NCBI GenBank assembly: GCA_033085395.1
Contig: MU853190.1
Span: forward strand, 147,769 to 211,768
DNA: 64,000 bases
From: Xanthoparmelia taractica
Lineage: Eukaryota; Ascomycota; Lecanoromycetes; Lecanorales; Parmeliaceae
Reading direction: 5' to 3'
The notes under the pieces were generated by a model. That model did no database searches, was not told the DNA's origin, and saw only the letters and a program-made list of their open reading frames with translations. Shown here piece by piece: positions 34,778-47,333 of the stretch (position 1 is its first letter; each line of letters starts with the position of its first letter). The position numbers and the translations under genes are program-made.

Positions 34778-35720
34778 TTAAAGTTTTATGAACGAGTGAC
34801 AAGCTAGAGTGACGATGGATACAGACTGTCCCATTTCATTCTCATTTCGGCACACCCTTTGGAAGAAGTCTCTGGCTTCGCTGCTGTTTTGGTCTTCTTT
34901 GGCCTGTATCATCTGCGATATGGGATTCATCCATTTTACCTCGGCACGGATCTCGTAGCAAATCATTTGGAAACTGCATGGGATAGATCTTATAGTCGGC
35001 CGATGTTGATCGCTTCAGAAAGACCACCAAAAACGTCGTCATATCGGTTCGTAGTGTTTCTGATCACCTTCGCTCGCCAAGTATGGTGGTTGCCTTTAAC
35101 ATGAAGCTCGCTCGCCCTGAGCAGGCTCAGACTGGTGCTTTACTTTCGGTGCAGGGTCCTTGATGAGTAGAAATTGTCCTTTGTGCCCCATTGCCAATCG
35201 GCACTGACCTAGCAAATGAGTATCTCCCATACGCGCAAAGAATCAAGTGAAATGGTGGTTGGATATCGAAGCTAAATGATGAGCTCGAAAATCGCGGGTG
35301 ATTGTGTCAAGTACATTGTACTTCAGCCAAAGATGCTTTCTGTGAACTCCCTTGGAATGGAGTGTTCGAGACCACTTCGATAAGGCATAGCTGTTTTGAC
35401 CAGGAGTCATAGACTTTGAATAAAATAATTGAGGGTAGAGAGATCTTGTATGGTGCATTCCTCGAGCGTCGTAATCACTTGACTAAAAGCGAGCGTATCA
35501 TATCTGTCAGAGCGCTCATAAAACCAGTCTCTTTTCTCCTTCTTTTTGTTTGGGATGTGAGCCAACCTGTAGAGGAAGGACTTGGTTTTCATTCATGCCA
35601 GTCCTTGTCTGCGAAGACTCCATCTCATAAGCAGGTTTCAATGATCTCCACGAGTCTCAAGCTGGCAACTGAAGGACATCCTCATCAGCATACTTGATAT
35701 ACTTTCGACGTCAGTCTGTT
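34778..35720 (-). pseudogene. Decayed ORF of unknown family
   Basis: One minus-strand frame runs for about 940 bp with several stops but otherwise strong protein-like composition: HRKHLWLKYNVLDTITRDF, ISNHHF, FFARMGDTHLLGQCRLAMG, LLIKDPAPKVK, IQAKEDQNSSEAR and CRNENEMGQSVSIVTL, ending in FIKL at 34778. Upstream, 35772-36050 has further coding-like frames in other phases. I do not recognise the family; it may be the N-terminal part of the SF1-helicase-like relic lying downstream on the same strand. Confidence 0.4.
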
Positions 35721-36118
35721 GGTAAGTGCGGCAGAAAGTTGACCTTGCTGTCATAGCGAAACCAATACCGATCATTGTCCTACTCCTGCCAGCGAGACAT
35801 GTGTTTCGCGACGTGTCCTCCTTCGCAGTGGTCTACTTCGGGCATAATGAGAATTTGCAACATGATTCCTGTAGGAGTGAAGTTTGAATGGCTTCGGCGT
35901 GGTTCTGAGTCGTGTTGTTACTCCAGCTGGCCGTGCCGATCGGGCTTGGAGCATTTCTCCGGAACGAGCAGTTGAGCAAGGCGTAGAAGAGGATGCGCGT
36001 GGTGGGGGTCTTGTACCAAGGGAAGTCATGGAAGGAACTACTCAGTGATCTTCGTTACCACTCCAGTGGCTTGATCACTTACCATGAAGGTAATAATAAT
36101 CGAAAACCGGTTTCTGTG

Positions 36119-36600
36119 GAAGGAAGGAAAGGTAAGGGGAGTATTTATATGTAGGAGACTTGCATTAAAATTCCCTCAGTGAAGACCGAAAGGCACTCCG
36201 TGAAGCAGACGATGATGATCCTCTCGGTCTGTGTGATTATCAGTGAAGCAACCCAAGGATAGAGTTCGATCCTACAGGTACTCCTTAAAAATTTTAAGAG
36301 GTCAACTTAGCGCTAGTTAAAGAAGGATCTCTTTTGAGAAGAAGAAAGAAGAAAGGAAGAGAAGGGGGTATTTATATGTAGGACACTCAAACTATAACAG
36401 CTTCATCTGTTTCCTCAGTGAAGACGGAAACATATCCTTTGAAGCAGACGATGATGAATCCCTCGGCCTCTGTGATTGTCAGTGAAGCAACCCTAAAGAC
36501 ATTACCAAAATTTCACAGTTGCCAATGTTGGCGATAGATTTCAATCCTTCAAGGTCTCCATATACCGAAAGGTAAAGTCAGCGCCAGTCAATATCGAGTC
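36119..36600. repeat. Two diverged tandem copies, ~230-240 bp
   Basis: The order GTATTTATATGTAGGA, CCTCAGTGAAGAC, TGAAGCAGACGATGATGA, CTCGG(T/C)CT, TCAGTGAAGCAACCC, then TCAA(T/C)CCT/CGATCCT and GCGC(T/C)AGT recurs at 36141 and 36368 (offset 227-239). The two units are diverged; no third full unit. No coding function seen. Confidence 0.65.
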
Positions 36601-38288
36601 GAACCTCAATGTAGCCCCGTCAGGCACAAGATAGCTGTAGGGGCGTTTTTGGGCGGGATAAGGGGCTCTCTTCTGCCTTATGCTAAGATTCGCTGCCCAA
36701 GACCAGCTTATTTTGGGATCATGGTCATTGGAGCTGCGAGAAGCTGATCCAGACTGCTTGCGGCTCGCTCAACACACTCAGAGTTTGGGAACTGCTGCTT
36801 CTAAGGAGGATATCGTATTGCCTTGTTTGTGAAATCTTTCTTCGACCCTGGACACTGCAGTCTGCTCGCTGCGCAAAGTCAAAGCTTCCTTATGTTCCCA
36901 GTACGTGTAAGCGGGGAATAAGGTCCCGCATAAGATGTCAGAGAAAAAGATTTTGTAGTGGATTAAATCCGCGTGTTGATGCCTTGCACGAAAGATCCTT
37001 GACTATAACTTTGAAGACAATGGACTCTTGTATACGTAGTCGCAGAAAATAATGACAAACAGACGCAAAACGTGATGGATGAATTTTCGGACCTTCACTC
37101 ATTTGCTCCAACTATAACACACCAGTAGCAATCAGATCGCCTGTGACAGAAGCTATCCATGTCTGTGTTATGTGAAGACCAGACCGATGGCAGAAATGTG
37201 AAATATCCTTGCTGAACTCCTCAGCTTGGCCCGATTTATATGTAGAGCCTTCCCATTCTGTCAATTTTCCCGTCACCTATAATGAACAAGAAGACGGTAA
37301 CAGGGATGAGCGATGTACAGTAGCAAGTCCTGTACACCTCCTTCGCCTGAATTTCTCTCAGGCCTCAACACAAACACCGCCCCCTACTCCACGATCAGCA
37401 ATAAAACTCTTACCAAGGTCTTCGCTCGAAAAGAAAATGCAAATATCACATCCGCAACACCAAATCACAATTGAAACCCTGTGTAATAAGTCGCCGCCCC
37501 CCTTCCCCCCCTCCGTGTCCATTCAGATAGACATAAAGGCCAATCGTGAAGTACTCTGAAGTGACATAGAATCCCCGACGTAAAAGGTTTCTTAATTAAA
37601 GCATAGGAGCACGCCGAAGCAATACCCCGCTTCGTGTTCAAGACAGCCGAAGACTTTGAATGAGGCCTCGTAGTGCCAGGTAGGGTGGTTCTATTACACG
37701 ACCTAAATCGCCCACAGCAACCCCATCCCAGCGCAAAGAGATGCGTCGCATCAGTAGCATCATCAGTGCTGGCTTTATGTTCGCAAGTACCCTGCCTGTA
37801 GTTGGCCTCCGGACCATGCCACTTGTAAGATTACTTAGTTCGCACCCCAAAAAAAAAAAAAAAAAGGGGGTAAGAATGCCGCCACGCTAGTCCCATTCGA
37901 GGTTTTTCATTTCCGTGAGCGTTGAATCTCGTGCCCTACTTGGCCGGAGCCAGCATGATTCGGCCCAAGCTAAGGCGCAGGTCGCAGCACTAGCCTTAAC
38001 TCTAAATCCAAAAGCCCGAATGATCTAGTGGGTGCTACGAAGTACCTAGCCGCATGATGGGACGGAATTCCTACCGCTCCAATATAACTGCTATGCTAAC
38101 CAAACTTCAACGCCCTAGCTTTGGAGTAGCAAGGATCTAGGAAGACCTGAAAGAATGGTCATGGTTTGATTTGATTTGATTAGGTGGGATACTGAATGGT
38201 AATGCGACTGTGGTGCTCGTTGTGTGAACGAGCGAAGCTCAAGATAGGAGGCTATCAACACTACTATCTACGCAGGTAGTCGCAACAT
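36601..38288. other. Intergenic, with poly-A run at ~37849
   Basis: No supported gene. The plus ORF 37209-37559 lacks family traits. A 16-base A run lies at about 37849-37864. The right end is the 3' flank of the minus-strand gene that follows. Confidence 0.5.
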
Positions 38289-40813
38289 TCATCCCGTCCT
38301 TATCGCTTTCAAGCCCATACACTCATCGTACCTATCTCCCAACAACATCGCCCACTGCTCGTCCTTGCAAATCGCTTGTATCAAATCATTCGCCTTGAGA
38401 ACCCTCTCCTTCCACATCTCATGCCTCGCATCCGGCTCCTCGGTTTTCTTCTTATTCTTCGTGATCCGTATCGTAGATGTCATCTGCTCAGCGCTGTGCG
38501 AAACGATTGTCATCTGCAGGTAGTCTGTCCCTTGGATTTGGGTGGCCACGTGCTCCGGAGCGTCGATGCCGCCCCTGACATCAGCCGTTTCTCGGTAAGG
38601 GTCTACGAGAAAAGCGTCCAGCTCGAGACAGGTGGCACAACCGTATGGCCTTGTGGGCCCGGCACATCCAAGAGGCGGGCAGGTGAAGTCGGCGGATGGC
38701 GTTGGAGGTTCTTTGCCGATGTAGCGGATGATGAAGAGGGAGATCACTTGTTGGAACTGCCATTGGTAGCTTTGCGTCGTCAGCGGGATGAGGTAATCGT
38801 GCATCACCATGAGCAGCTGCTTGAGATAGGGTAGGAAGACGTGTTGTAAGGTAGGGGCGTTAGCTATACGGGCGTCTAGCCAGATTTGCCGTAGGAGTGC
38901 ATGCTCTTCGTTATAAAGACCCGTCGCAACACAGCAACGCACCAAACGTGCCATACAGTCTGCTTGTAACGTTTGCTGTTCTTGAGCAAAGGCATACATC
39001 GCTCGAGATGGGAGCCAGGGATGAACAGACTTGTTGCGGGCACCTCGTACGCATAAAGCTGGCACTGCGGCGGAGAGAATCTCGGCAAGAAGATAGGTGG
39101 CTTGTCCGGCGTCGATGTTGTTCTGTACAAGATTATCGTGGAGGGAGAAAGCAAACTCGATGGCGAAATCGTGGTTTGAGCTATGCCTCTTTGCGAAAGA
39201 AGTAATCCTGCTAGTTTCAGCATTGCGTTCAAGGCTGGCTTGAGGGCAGGCCATACCGGTGAATATCCATGGCTTTGGCGAACTTCTTGGCGACGCTGAC
39301 CAGGACAGCCCCATCATTGTCCTCGACTCGCTCTATGTCACTCAGAGCTTGCTCAACTTGGTCTCGAAACCAATCGTCGACAATTTCCATGCTCTCTTGT
39401 GGCTCCTTTTGTGTTTCACATCCATCACGAATGCTCTGTAAGATGATGTAGCGGTCTTGGAAAGAGTCGATTTTGGTCAATGCTTGATTGAGCCTAGACA
39501 TTCAATTAGCGATAATGAAAAAGCATTGAGAAGTGATTTGGCTGCTCACGATTTCCTATACGACAAGAAATCGGCAAGCTCCATGGTGCTGCCAACGTCT
39601 TGCCATCTTGTAAGCGGTAGCATTCTTGGATTCAAAGTGACAGCCTTGTCAAATAGGTCGAGGTCTCGAAGTCTGAGGGAGGCGTAGACGACGGCTTCCA
39701 GCATGTTAGATTGCCGATACCATTCTTCTGGATCTCCACGGTATAAATCGCTGGCAATCCACGAGCCGATGTTGGTCAATTGGTTCTTGCACGCCAGTGC
39801 CAAGCCCCAGCGTACATTTATCTCCGTCCCTGTCAGGTCCACTCACGATTGGTCTAGGTCTGCTGACTGTGTTCTGATCCATTCATTGAGCGCCTGAGGA
39901 TCAGCATTCTCAGTTAAAAATCTGAAGCGGTGTCCTTCTGGCATGATTACCAATACCTGTCTCTGTTGTGAGCTACAGCTATTGAGAGCGGTTCGCAAAG
40001 AGGAACCCGGAACAGACTCACCCAGTCCAGGAAGATTTTCGAAGTGTCAGCTTGAAGGGTTGGCGATCCTTCAGCAGGACTGGGATAAGGATTTCGAGGA
40101 GCGATGGTACGATGGTATCTTTCCTTGAGGAGACTCTTCTGGATAATGCCTTCTCTTCCCACAGTAACAGGCTTGCTGACAACTAGACCACCATTGAGGT
40201 CACGTATTTCGTGAAGACTGATGGCCATTTTCAACTCGAGCGCCTCGTCAGGATCAATGTCCAAAGCGCTTGTTAGCTTCGCCAAGTGAAGGCAAGCACC
40301 CTGCTGAGGGCATTGCTGCTCGAGGACGTTCTTCTTGATCTTGTCACTGGTCTCTAAGTCGTCAAAATCCAATTTGCGATCTTTGTACTGCTCACTGCCA
40401 CCGCCTAGAATGTATATTAGAAGATTATGGCTTCGGTCTTGCCGCCATATATCGAGCCATTGTGAAAGAAGCCCGTCGAGATAGGAAGAGCGCTTGTTTT
40501 GCGGTTCTTTAAGACCATCTAGGCAATTCTTTAGCAATGCTTTGATGCTTTCCATCTTCAATACGTGATCACGCTTTGGCCTATAACTAATAGCTGCTTG
40601 AGCGAGCTGAATCTTATCAATGTTGGCATCAAATTGATTTGCTGCCTGTGCTCCATCGATAGCACCTCTCTTTTTCGTAGTAGCTACTCGGTGGCCCAGA
40701 TCAGACATGTCGGCAAAGTCTGCTTCTATTGGAAGTTGCGATTCTTGATGATGTTGAAAGCCCCGCGCTTGCAGCGTGAATGGTTCCTTCTCTCGAGTCT
40801 GTGACTGATCCAT
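38289..40813 (-). pseudogene. Conserved fungal protein, one stop and one frameshift
   Basis: Four-segment reading on the minus strand: 40022-40813, 39550-39956, 39237-39493 and 38289-39236. Introns 39957-40021 and 39494-39549 are GT-AG and phase-correct. The C-terminal part (GCATCLELDAFLVDP, then a basic TSTIRITKNKKK stretch, MWKERV and LLGDRYDE) matches the tail of a widespread uncharacterised fungal family that often has an N-terminal 2-oxoglutarate oxygenase domain; I do not see that domain here. Two lesions: TGA at 39843-39845 between ADLDQS and VDLTGTEINVRW, one transition from TGG; and a frame change near 39233-39240 between YGLPSSQ and LERNAETSRI, best explained by one extra C. A 22-nt GT-AG 'intron' would also fix the phase but is implausibly short. 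Start codon 40813 is uncertain. Confidence 0.7.
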
Positions 40814-42687
40814 GTCTCAATAGATCTATGTCCGTTACGTGTTAGAATACTCTGCGTATGTCAACGTTGGCCTAGTAGCTTGATTTCAAGAAGAACGTAT
40901 GGGAAAGTATGAACTTGGTTTGTCCGGACAAAATGGACAAAACACGAGAAGATGATTGGTGTGTTGAGGTAGCACGAATAATCGCAAAGAGAAAAGAGCG
41001 CTTGGCGGGGTGTCGTGGCGCCATGAGCGCTGCAAGAGGCCCAAACGCGCTGTGAAATGTAAAGTTGTGTTGGCTGTTCATAGTCATGTAGTTTCCTACT
41101 GGTCTAGATAGTTAACTCTTCTCTGGACAACATCTTTTTCCTTGTGAGAAAAATGATAGTGCCTTTTATTGGAGCGTGAGATATCTTTCTTGCTAGGCCT
41201 ATTTCCATTGGTGCATGGCCCGGATCGGCTTCTCGTTCCGTCCCGGCTGCCGTAGGAATATCCCATACTAGGTAGTGTTATATCAGCCACCATCAACTTG
41301 CTCATATGAGACACTGCTATGAGAGGTCTCTGGTGACGCACTATACCCCAGCAAACGCAGCTCCTGCCTCCTGCCATCCACCTATACGGTCCGGGCTACC
41401 GTGTATGGCCCACAGTCTCCATCACGACTTTACGTCGAATTCCTCTACGACTGCAACCCCTTTCCATCCATATCACGAATCCGCCAGCTCCAACTCTCTA
41501 TACACAGCTACTGGCTCTCAATGACCCTGCGACACACAACTCTGCCACGAGCCTAAGAGATGGGCTCTACCTCTGACTGAAAATCTCTAGGGCAACATCA
41601 TCAACGCTAGGCTACAACATCTGGTCTTGAGAAACATAGTGGAGGCTACATGGCAGGTGCTGAACGTGGAGAAGAAGTGTCAACACTGCTCCACAAAGGA
41701 TTTCTTGTCCGAGTTTCGTGGGATACACAGGGAAATCAGAGACTTTCCAGATACTCAACCAGTGCTGGGCGATCACCAATGTCGATGGTTCGAATCAATG
41801 GGAATAGCACCTACAATATATCCAGAGTACGGAAGGATACTCTCGATAATGCAGCACAAGCCTCCGAATTACCTTTATTGGAAAGGTGGAAATGGTCTGT
41901 ACATACCTGCAACCTTCTACCCAGGCTGCACCCTTTACCCGGATAATGATCTGCGATGATCCATCATGTACTTCCTGGTACACGTTGAATGGTAAAACGT
42001 TACGGCAAGCATTATGAATCAGTGGGAGGTCTTTCGCCATATCTGCCTATAAGCAATGCTTCCTTGCAACTTGCAGATGGTGTTTGCCCTTTCATCCGCC
42101 GTATTGTCACCAGACCAATGCCATTGGCTGATCGCTCTGCGGTCATTGTCCATGATGATGAGAGTCATGTGACTAAGCGGCCGCTCTTCGACCTTGATGG
42201 CGAGCACAGGGAGTAAAGAGCGGTACTTTACAGAAGAATGGAATTGACGTAAGTGAAGAGCTTGCCTTCGACGCATCCGATCGGTATCCAATGGGCCACT
42301 GTTGATCAGAGCTGCCTTGCTTTGATACCTCGTGGCAACTGCTCTTCAATTACGCAGCTTCAGCACGACGGCGACAGCCCCACTCCTTTCGTCATAAGAG
42401 ACATTGTCCCATGAACTTGAGCGCTCCGTGGCCTTTCTGTTTACCCTGGTCCGAAGATCGACTTGGCTGATGCTGCGAGCGGATGCAAGCTTTAATTCTT
42501 ACTGAGTCTTCATGAAAGCAGCTATGAAATTATTGGATTGTCAACGGTGGTGATAAGCCACAACGCACGCCTTCTTATACATGGCCGTCGCGGAATACCA
42601 CGAGGCTGCGGTCCTCAATAAGGCTGTTTTGAATGAGTTCCTCCCCCTCCCCAAGGAAGCTTGCTAATCCTGCACACCCTTTCATGA
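40814..42687. other. Intergenic, no gene supported
   Basis: Plus ORF 41627-41959 (MRNIVEATWQVLNVEKKCQH) and overlapping minus ORFs were examined; neither has a recognised domain or intron-supported extension. The left part should hold the promoter of the minus-strand pseudogene ending at 40813. Confidence 0.45.
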
Positions 42688-43554
42688 CTAATTGATAATC
42701 AACCTAGCACTATCCGCATTCCCTTTTAAAGTCGGCGGCATATTCTGGATCCCCTTCAAATAACACCCAGGCCCCCCATTCTCGCCATTTCCTTGGACAA
42801 AACTTGCGCGACAACAAATCAAGTTTCCGTGCAGGCCCGCGGCTTGATGATTAAAAGTTGCGCAAGCCCCAATGCAACCTTCAAACGTGAATGCGGTGAA
42901 GGCCATGATATCCGTTTTATGGTCATAAAAATCCGTACCGCAGTATAAATTGCATGATATGCCGTCCGTTGTTAGTCTTGAGATTATAAATGGTGGTGTA
43001 TAATGTGAGGCTAGGCTGCCGCAGTCACTTGTGCTAAGAATTGTTGAAGTTCCAGTTTTGGCATGTAGAATTTGCAATGTTGGTCGAGTTGACTCCGATA
43101 GATGTGTCTGCGCGAGACGAGGCATTCGCACTGAGCTTCGTGTTTGGGTTTTGCAATGTGTTCATACTATGGCCCAGCGATCAGCAACTGAAGTCCCTAT
43201 ATGCGCTTGAAAGCAGCGGACAAACCATGCATCCATGTTCTTCTCTCTTCTTGCCGCAATTGAGCCGGCCACACCTGCTACCACAATAGCCAGCACGGAG
43301 ACATGAGCGAACAAGGCGCTCCAGCAGAAGATGAGACTTTGACGCACTCGGACTCTTCTTACCAGGCCTAGGTTTCTCGGCTTCGACATTTCTGGAGGCC
43401 CAACGTGTTCACTAGCGGTGCCTACAGCGCCGTGGACCTCTACAGTGGGTGGAATGCTGTGGGATACATGTCCATTGACATACTTGACGATCTCACTTTC
43501 TCTTTGACACGGAATGGGGACATTGCCGTGACGGCCGTCCACTTCGAGACTCAT
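42688..43554 (-). pseudogene. Single-pass membrane protein, Cys-rich ectodomain
   Basis: Segment 1 (43162-43554, ATG at 43554 giving MSLEVDGRH) has a polar N-terminus, a basic stop-transfer region (LVRRVRVRQ) and one membrane span (LIFCWSALFAHVSVLAIVV). Segment 2 (42688-~43030) has a Cys-rich ectodomain: DCGSLASHYTPPF, SCNLYCGTDF, FTFEGCIGACATF, NLICCRASFV and GPGCYLKG, the layout of fungal PAN/apple-like ectodomains anchored by one helix. Between them a third frame gives an Asn-rich stalk (ANASSRADTSIGVNSTNI). I could not connect the frames with GT-AG introns; a single extra T near 43040 would join stalk and ectodomain. So either a frameshifted gene or an unusual splice pattern. Confidence 0.45.
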
Positions 43555-43679
43555 TTTTGTGTGAATTGGAGAGCCTGCTGTAAAGGAAAAAGGGGGAGAA
43601 AGGATGGAGTATTCAATTGCAGACACGTTGCGCCAGAGGAAGACATCATACTTTGCTGGACGTGACTGGTGGATCTATA

Positions 43680-45680
43680 TGAGTGATTACGTGTTACAGA
43701 TACGGGGCGTATGCATATCCACTTCTAGGCATACAGTGGGCTATGTGCATTTATCTCCCTCCATTACATGAAACATGAACTGTTTCTCATGTAGCAATTG
43801 GCTGGAGACTGCAGTAAGAATGTTTATTACGCCCGTGCCCCCTTTATGGCCAAGGCCGAGGTGCCGCGATTATCTTGAGGCTGTGGTATGTGAAACGGGA
43901 AGGATCCGTGAATCTCTAGAACGATTTGACGAATTTCCTGAGACAAATGCTAGGGACACTTTTGGCAATTTATGAAAAGTACATGCTCGAATGAGGAAGG
44001 AAGGAATTGATACACCATCTGAAGGCTGGATGCCAGGCATGGTCATGTCCGGACGATTCGTCTACCTAGCCAGCATGCCTTCATAATTGAGCCTATGGCA
44101 ACGTTCCTGCATGATGCAGATAGAGGACCAGACGCGAAATACCCAAGTACTACCTAAGCACGTTGTATTCAGAAGAGAGGCGTCCGGTTGATATTGGTCT
44201 CAACGCCTTTCTAGTTTACGTTTATAATCACTCGACCCATTTTTAATACCTTGAGTGCGGAAAGCGATCCAACAACGGCCTTGACGGATAATGTCCAGAA
44301 CGATTTTATGCGTTGAGCGTTGTCTGAGTGCTGTACGTAGAGTGGTGCTATCCCACGCAAATGTGACAGCCTGTCTCGGGCCTGTACCCTGGCTGCACGC
44401 CAATGCCCAACGTACGTACGAGGCACAAGAGATCACCTTTGAAGCCTGTTGTTTCTCTACAAATCGTTCTGTGCCTTTAGATCTCGGTTTTTCTATCCTC
44501 CTATCCCCTACCTTATTCTATTATCCAAGAAACAGACAGAATCAAGTTCTCAAAAATCCTGAAAAAGGTGGTTGAGAGAGACAAGATGAGAGCGAAATTC
44601 TTCCTGCGGTTTACAGCTTTTCTTTTTTTTTTTTTCGTGCAAGATAGAAGTCATGGTCTTTAGAATGCTGCTGTTGGCGATCGCGTGGAGACTTGGGCTA
44701 CCAAAAAGGGAGCCTCTCTTTAGACAGCTGTGGACAGCATTGGATACTCTTGCACGGTTCATGGCTTTCTTGCTTAACATGGGTTCGGTGGCTTCTTGTC
44801 TCAAGTCTCAGGTCTCCGGCTGGGAGGGTCAATTGATTGAGTTAGCAGGATTTGGATGACGGGTACGTAGGAATCCAGAACCACCCTTGGCCCTGACGGT
44901 GCTATTGTAATGGGGCAAATACTTACTGTGCACTGCTCCGAGGAATTGGTTGCTTCAGCAATTGGAGAAGTTCAGTTCAGTGTGGATCATATCAATGCTC
45001 GGGTTCAGGTTAAGGCAGACAGCTTGAGCATATTCATTGCTCTGCGCGATTGATAATGGACTGTTCTAAGGAGGTAGTTGAGGGAATCTATGGCTCATGT
45101 TACGGAGAAGATCAATAGTGGGTTGGGGATAGGGTTGCATGGAGTGGACCTGACCTTGATATTGGCTTGCTTTCCAAGTTTTTTGCTCCATTCGTTGGCC
45201 ATTTTGTTCGAGAAAATCATGCCGCAGCATAGAACACTCCACTTCCGTCTGGGACTGGAGTGTGGATATGGCGATCAAGTACGTTGCCTTGTACCCGCCA
45301 TTACTTGCGTAAGTATGACTCTGCAGTGAGTGAACATCACCTTTTTGGGGATAAGATTAGATGGTGAGGCAGGCAGGGGTTTTCTCTTCTCTTCATTCAT
45401 TGCCATCTCGGCGTTTACGCATGAGGCCAGATAACCCCCAATGAACATATGTCAGAAGCAGGGAGTCTCATTCATGCATCAACTATGTATATTGTAGCGA
45501 CGCAAGCACACTTCGAATCTCCAGATCCACGACTCTGCAGTCGCAGCAATACAATCTTCATACGGAGATACGTATTGCAACAAACATGCGTCTGGCTCAA
45601 AGCACGGCCGATTGAATAAGTTAAGCTGGGATATGAATTAGGCCTTCAGTTGATTCACTGCTGACTGAGCGCCCGCTACT
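43680..45680. other. Intergenic, no gene seen
   Basis: ORFs are short and unconvincing. A T-run of about 15 lies near 44620-44635. No transposon end or repeat defined. Confidence 0.5.
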
Positions 45681-45829
45681 TCCACAATATCTCCTTACTT
45701 CTACATGTGTACCTACGTCTACAGAAAATACGTACCTCGACTCGTGTACCTGCCTCTACAGACGTACGTACCTCGAAACAACCGTTAGAACAAAGCTCGA
45801 TTAATTATCTCAACCCCATCATCCATAAA

Positions 45830-47060
45830 CAAACCCCCCTTACCCATTACAATTCCCATCCCCCTCACCATCACCATCTCCCTTCCCCTCCCCCTCCTCT
45901 CTCGACCAACAACAAATAAACACAAACAACCAACTACCTTCCATCCCATCACTCACTTGCTCTCGATCTGAAAATATACAACAGTACGCGTACACGTACA
46001 CATACACAAAACCGAACTCATCCATCCATCCATCCATCCATCAATGTTATTATCCAACTCCTTCATCCATCCATCCTCATACTCATCCTCCAACTTATCG
46101 ATCGATCGATCGATCCATCCCTCCCTCCATCCCTCCCTCCATCCATTCATTAATGTAATCATCCATTCCTTCATCTATCCAACTCATCCATCTATCTATC
46201 CGTCTATCCACCTACTTATCCATCCCTCCATCCAACCATCCACCTAGTTATCCATCCATTAAAAATATAACCATCCCTAAAAACTCAACAATCCAACCTT
46301 CATATGCACATACACAAGACCGAGTATAATTCTCTCATCTCATACCCAGTCTCTCTCTATTTCTCTTCCTTCTTTCTTTTCTCCTCTTTTTCTTTGTTCA
46401 GACTTTCTCTGAATTCGATGTGGGACGAAGGAGGAGGCTACACTCACTTGCTGCTTTTCCTTTTCCCCTTTTTTCTTTTTGAAGAAAAAGAGAGAGAGAG
46501 AGAGGGAGGGAGAGAGAGAGCGAGTACGCATACACAACCTATCCATCAAAGTTTGGCCTACCCGAGACACGTTAACGAAAATGTAAACGCACAAGTCCGA
46601 GCCTGATCCTTTGGTCTCATACCTAGCTCTCTTCCTATTCCTTCCTTTTTTTCTTCCTTTTTTCTCAGGGTGGGAGTGAGAAGGACGGTGCACTTTGCAT
46701 TTCCTCTTCCGTTCTTTCATTTTTCGTTTTTCCACTTTTCCCGTAGAAGGAGAAGAAGGAGAATCATAGAAAAGAAAAAAGGAGAAAGGAAAGGAAAGTG
46801 TTTCTGGCGTATGTTACGCTGATATACTTCACTAGCTACCTCGTCCTCTTCCCTTTTCATACCTAGTGAGAGTACTTTTAATTCCTTAACTAGTATCCAA
46901 TAGCTTTAAGGATATCTCCGGCGTTAGATGGGCTTATCCTTATTCTCCCCTCTTCTTCTTCTTCTTCTTCTTCTTCTCCTCCTCCTCCTCCTTATCCATC
47001 TATTCCTTCTCTTCTCCTACCTCTTTCTCCTCCTCGTCTTCCTTTTTCTCCTTCTACTTA
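45830..47060. repeat. Low-complexity and microsatellite tract
   Basis: C/T-rich with many short arrays: CCAT/CCATC runs at about 46020-46260, GATC x4 near 46098-46114, GA runs near 46488-46520, TTTC-rich tracts at 46350-46400 and 46630-46740, and CTT then CTC runs at about 46950-46990. The ORFs here (Ser/His/Pro- or Lys/Glu/Arg-rich) follow from composition. No gene supported. Confidence 0.8.
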
Positions 47061-47333
47061 TCCTTCACCTCTCTTGCCTAATAATCGTAGATTTTAGTTC
47101 CGGGGCCAGGAGTAGTACTCACCAGCTCCAAGCATATATCTGGCATCTCTGGCACCTAATGTGAGTTGGGGAGGATTGGGGGAGGTGTTGGGCATAGTGA
47201 GTGGGACGAGTGGTACGGTTGGGTAAGTGGGGAGGTTGGATAAGTTGATAAGTGAGCGGATATGAATAAGCTGGTATGTAAGCTAATATGAATGACTAGG
47301 CGAGGAAGGGAGGGGTGGATTGGGGAGGGTGAT

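Noticed and set aside
39237..39258. A functional 22-nt intron
   Set aside because: GT-AG and phase fit, but it is far below known fungal intron sizes and lacks a branch site; one extra C explains the shift more simply.
41627..41959. 110-codon plus-strand ORF with CQHC and CRW motifs
   Set aside because: Competing ORFs on the other strand have equal quality and no family was recognised.
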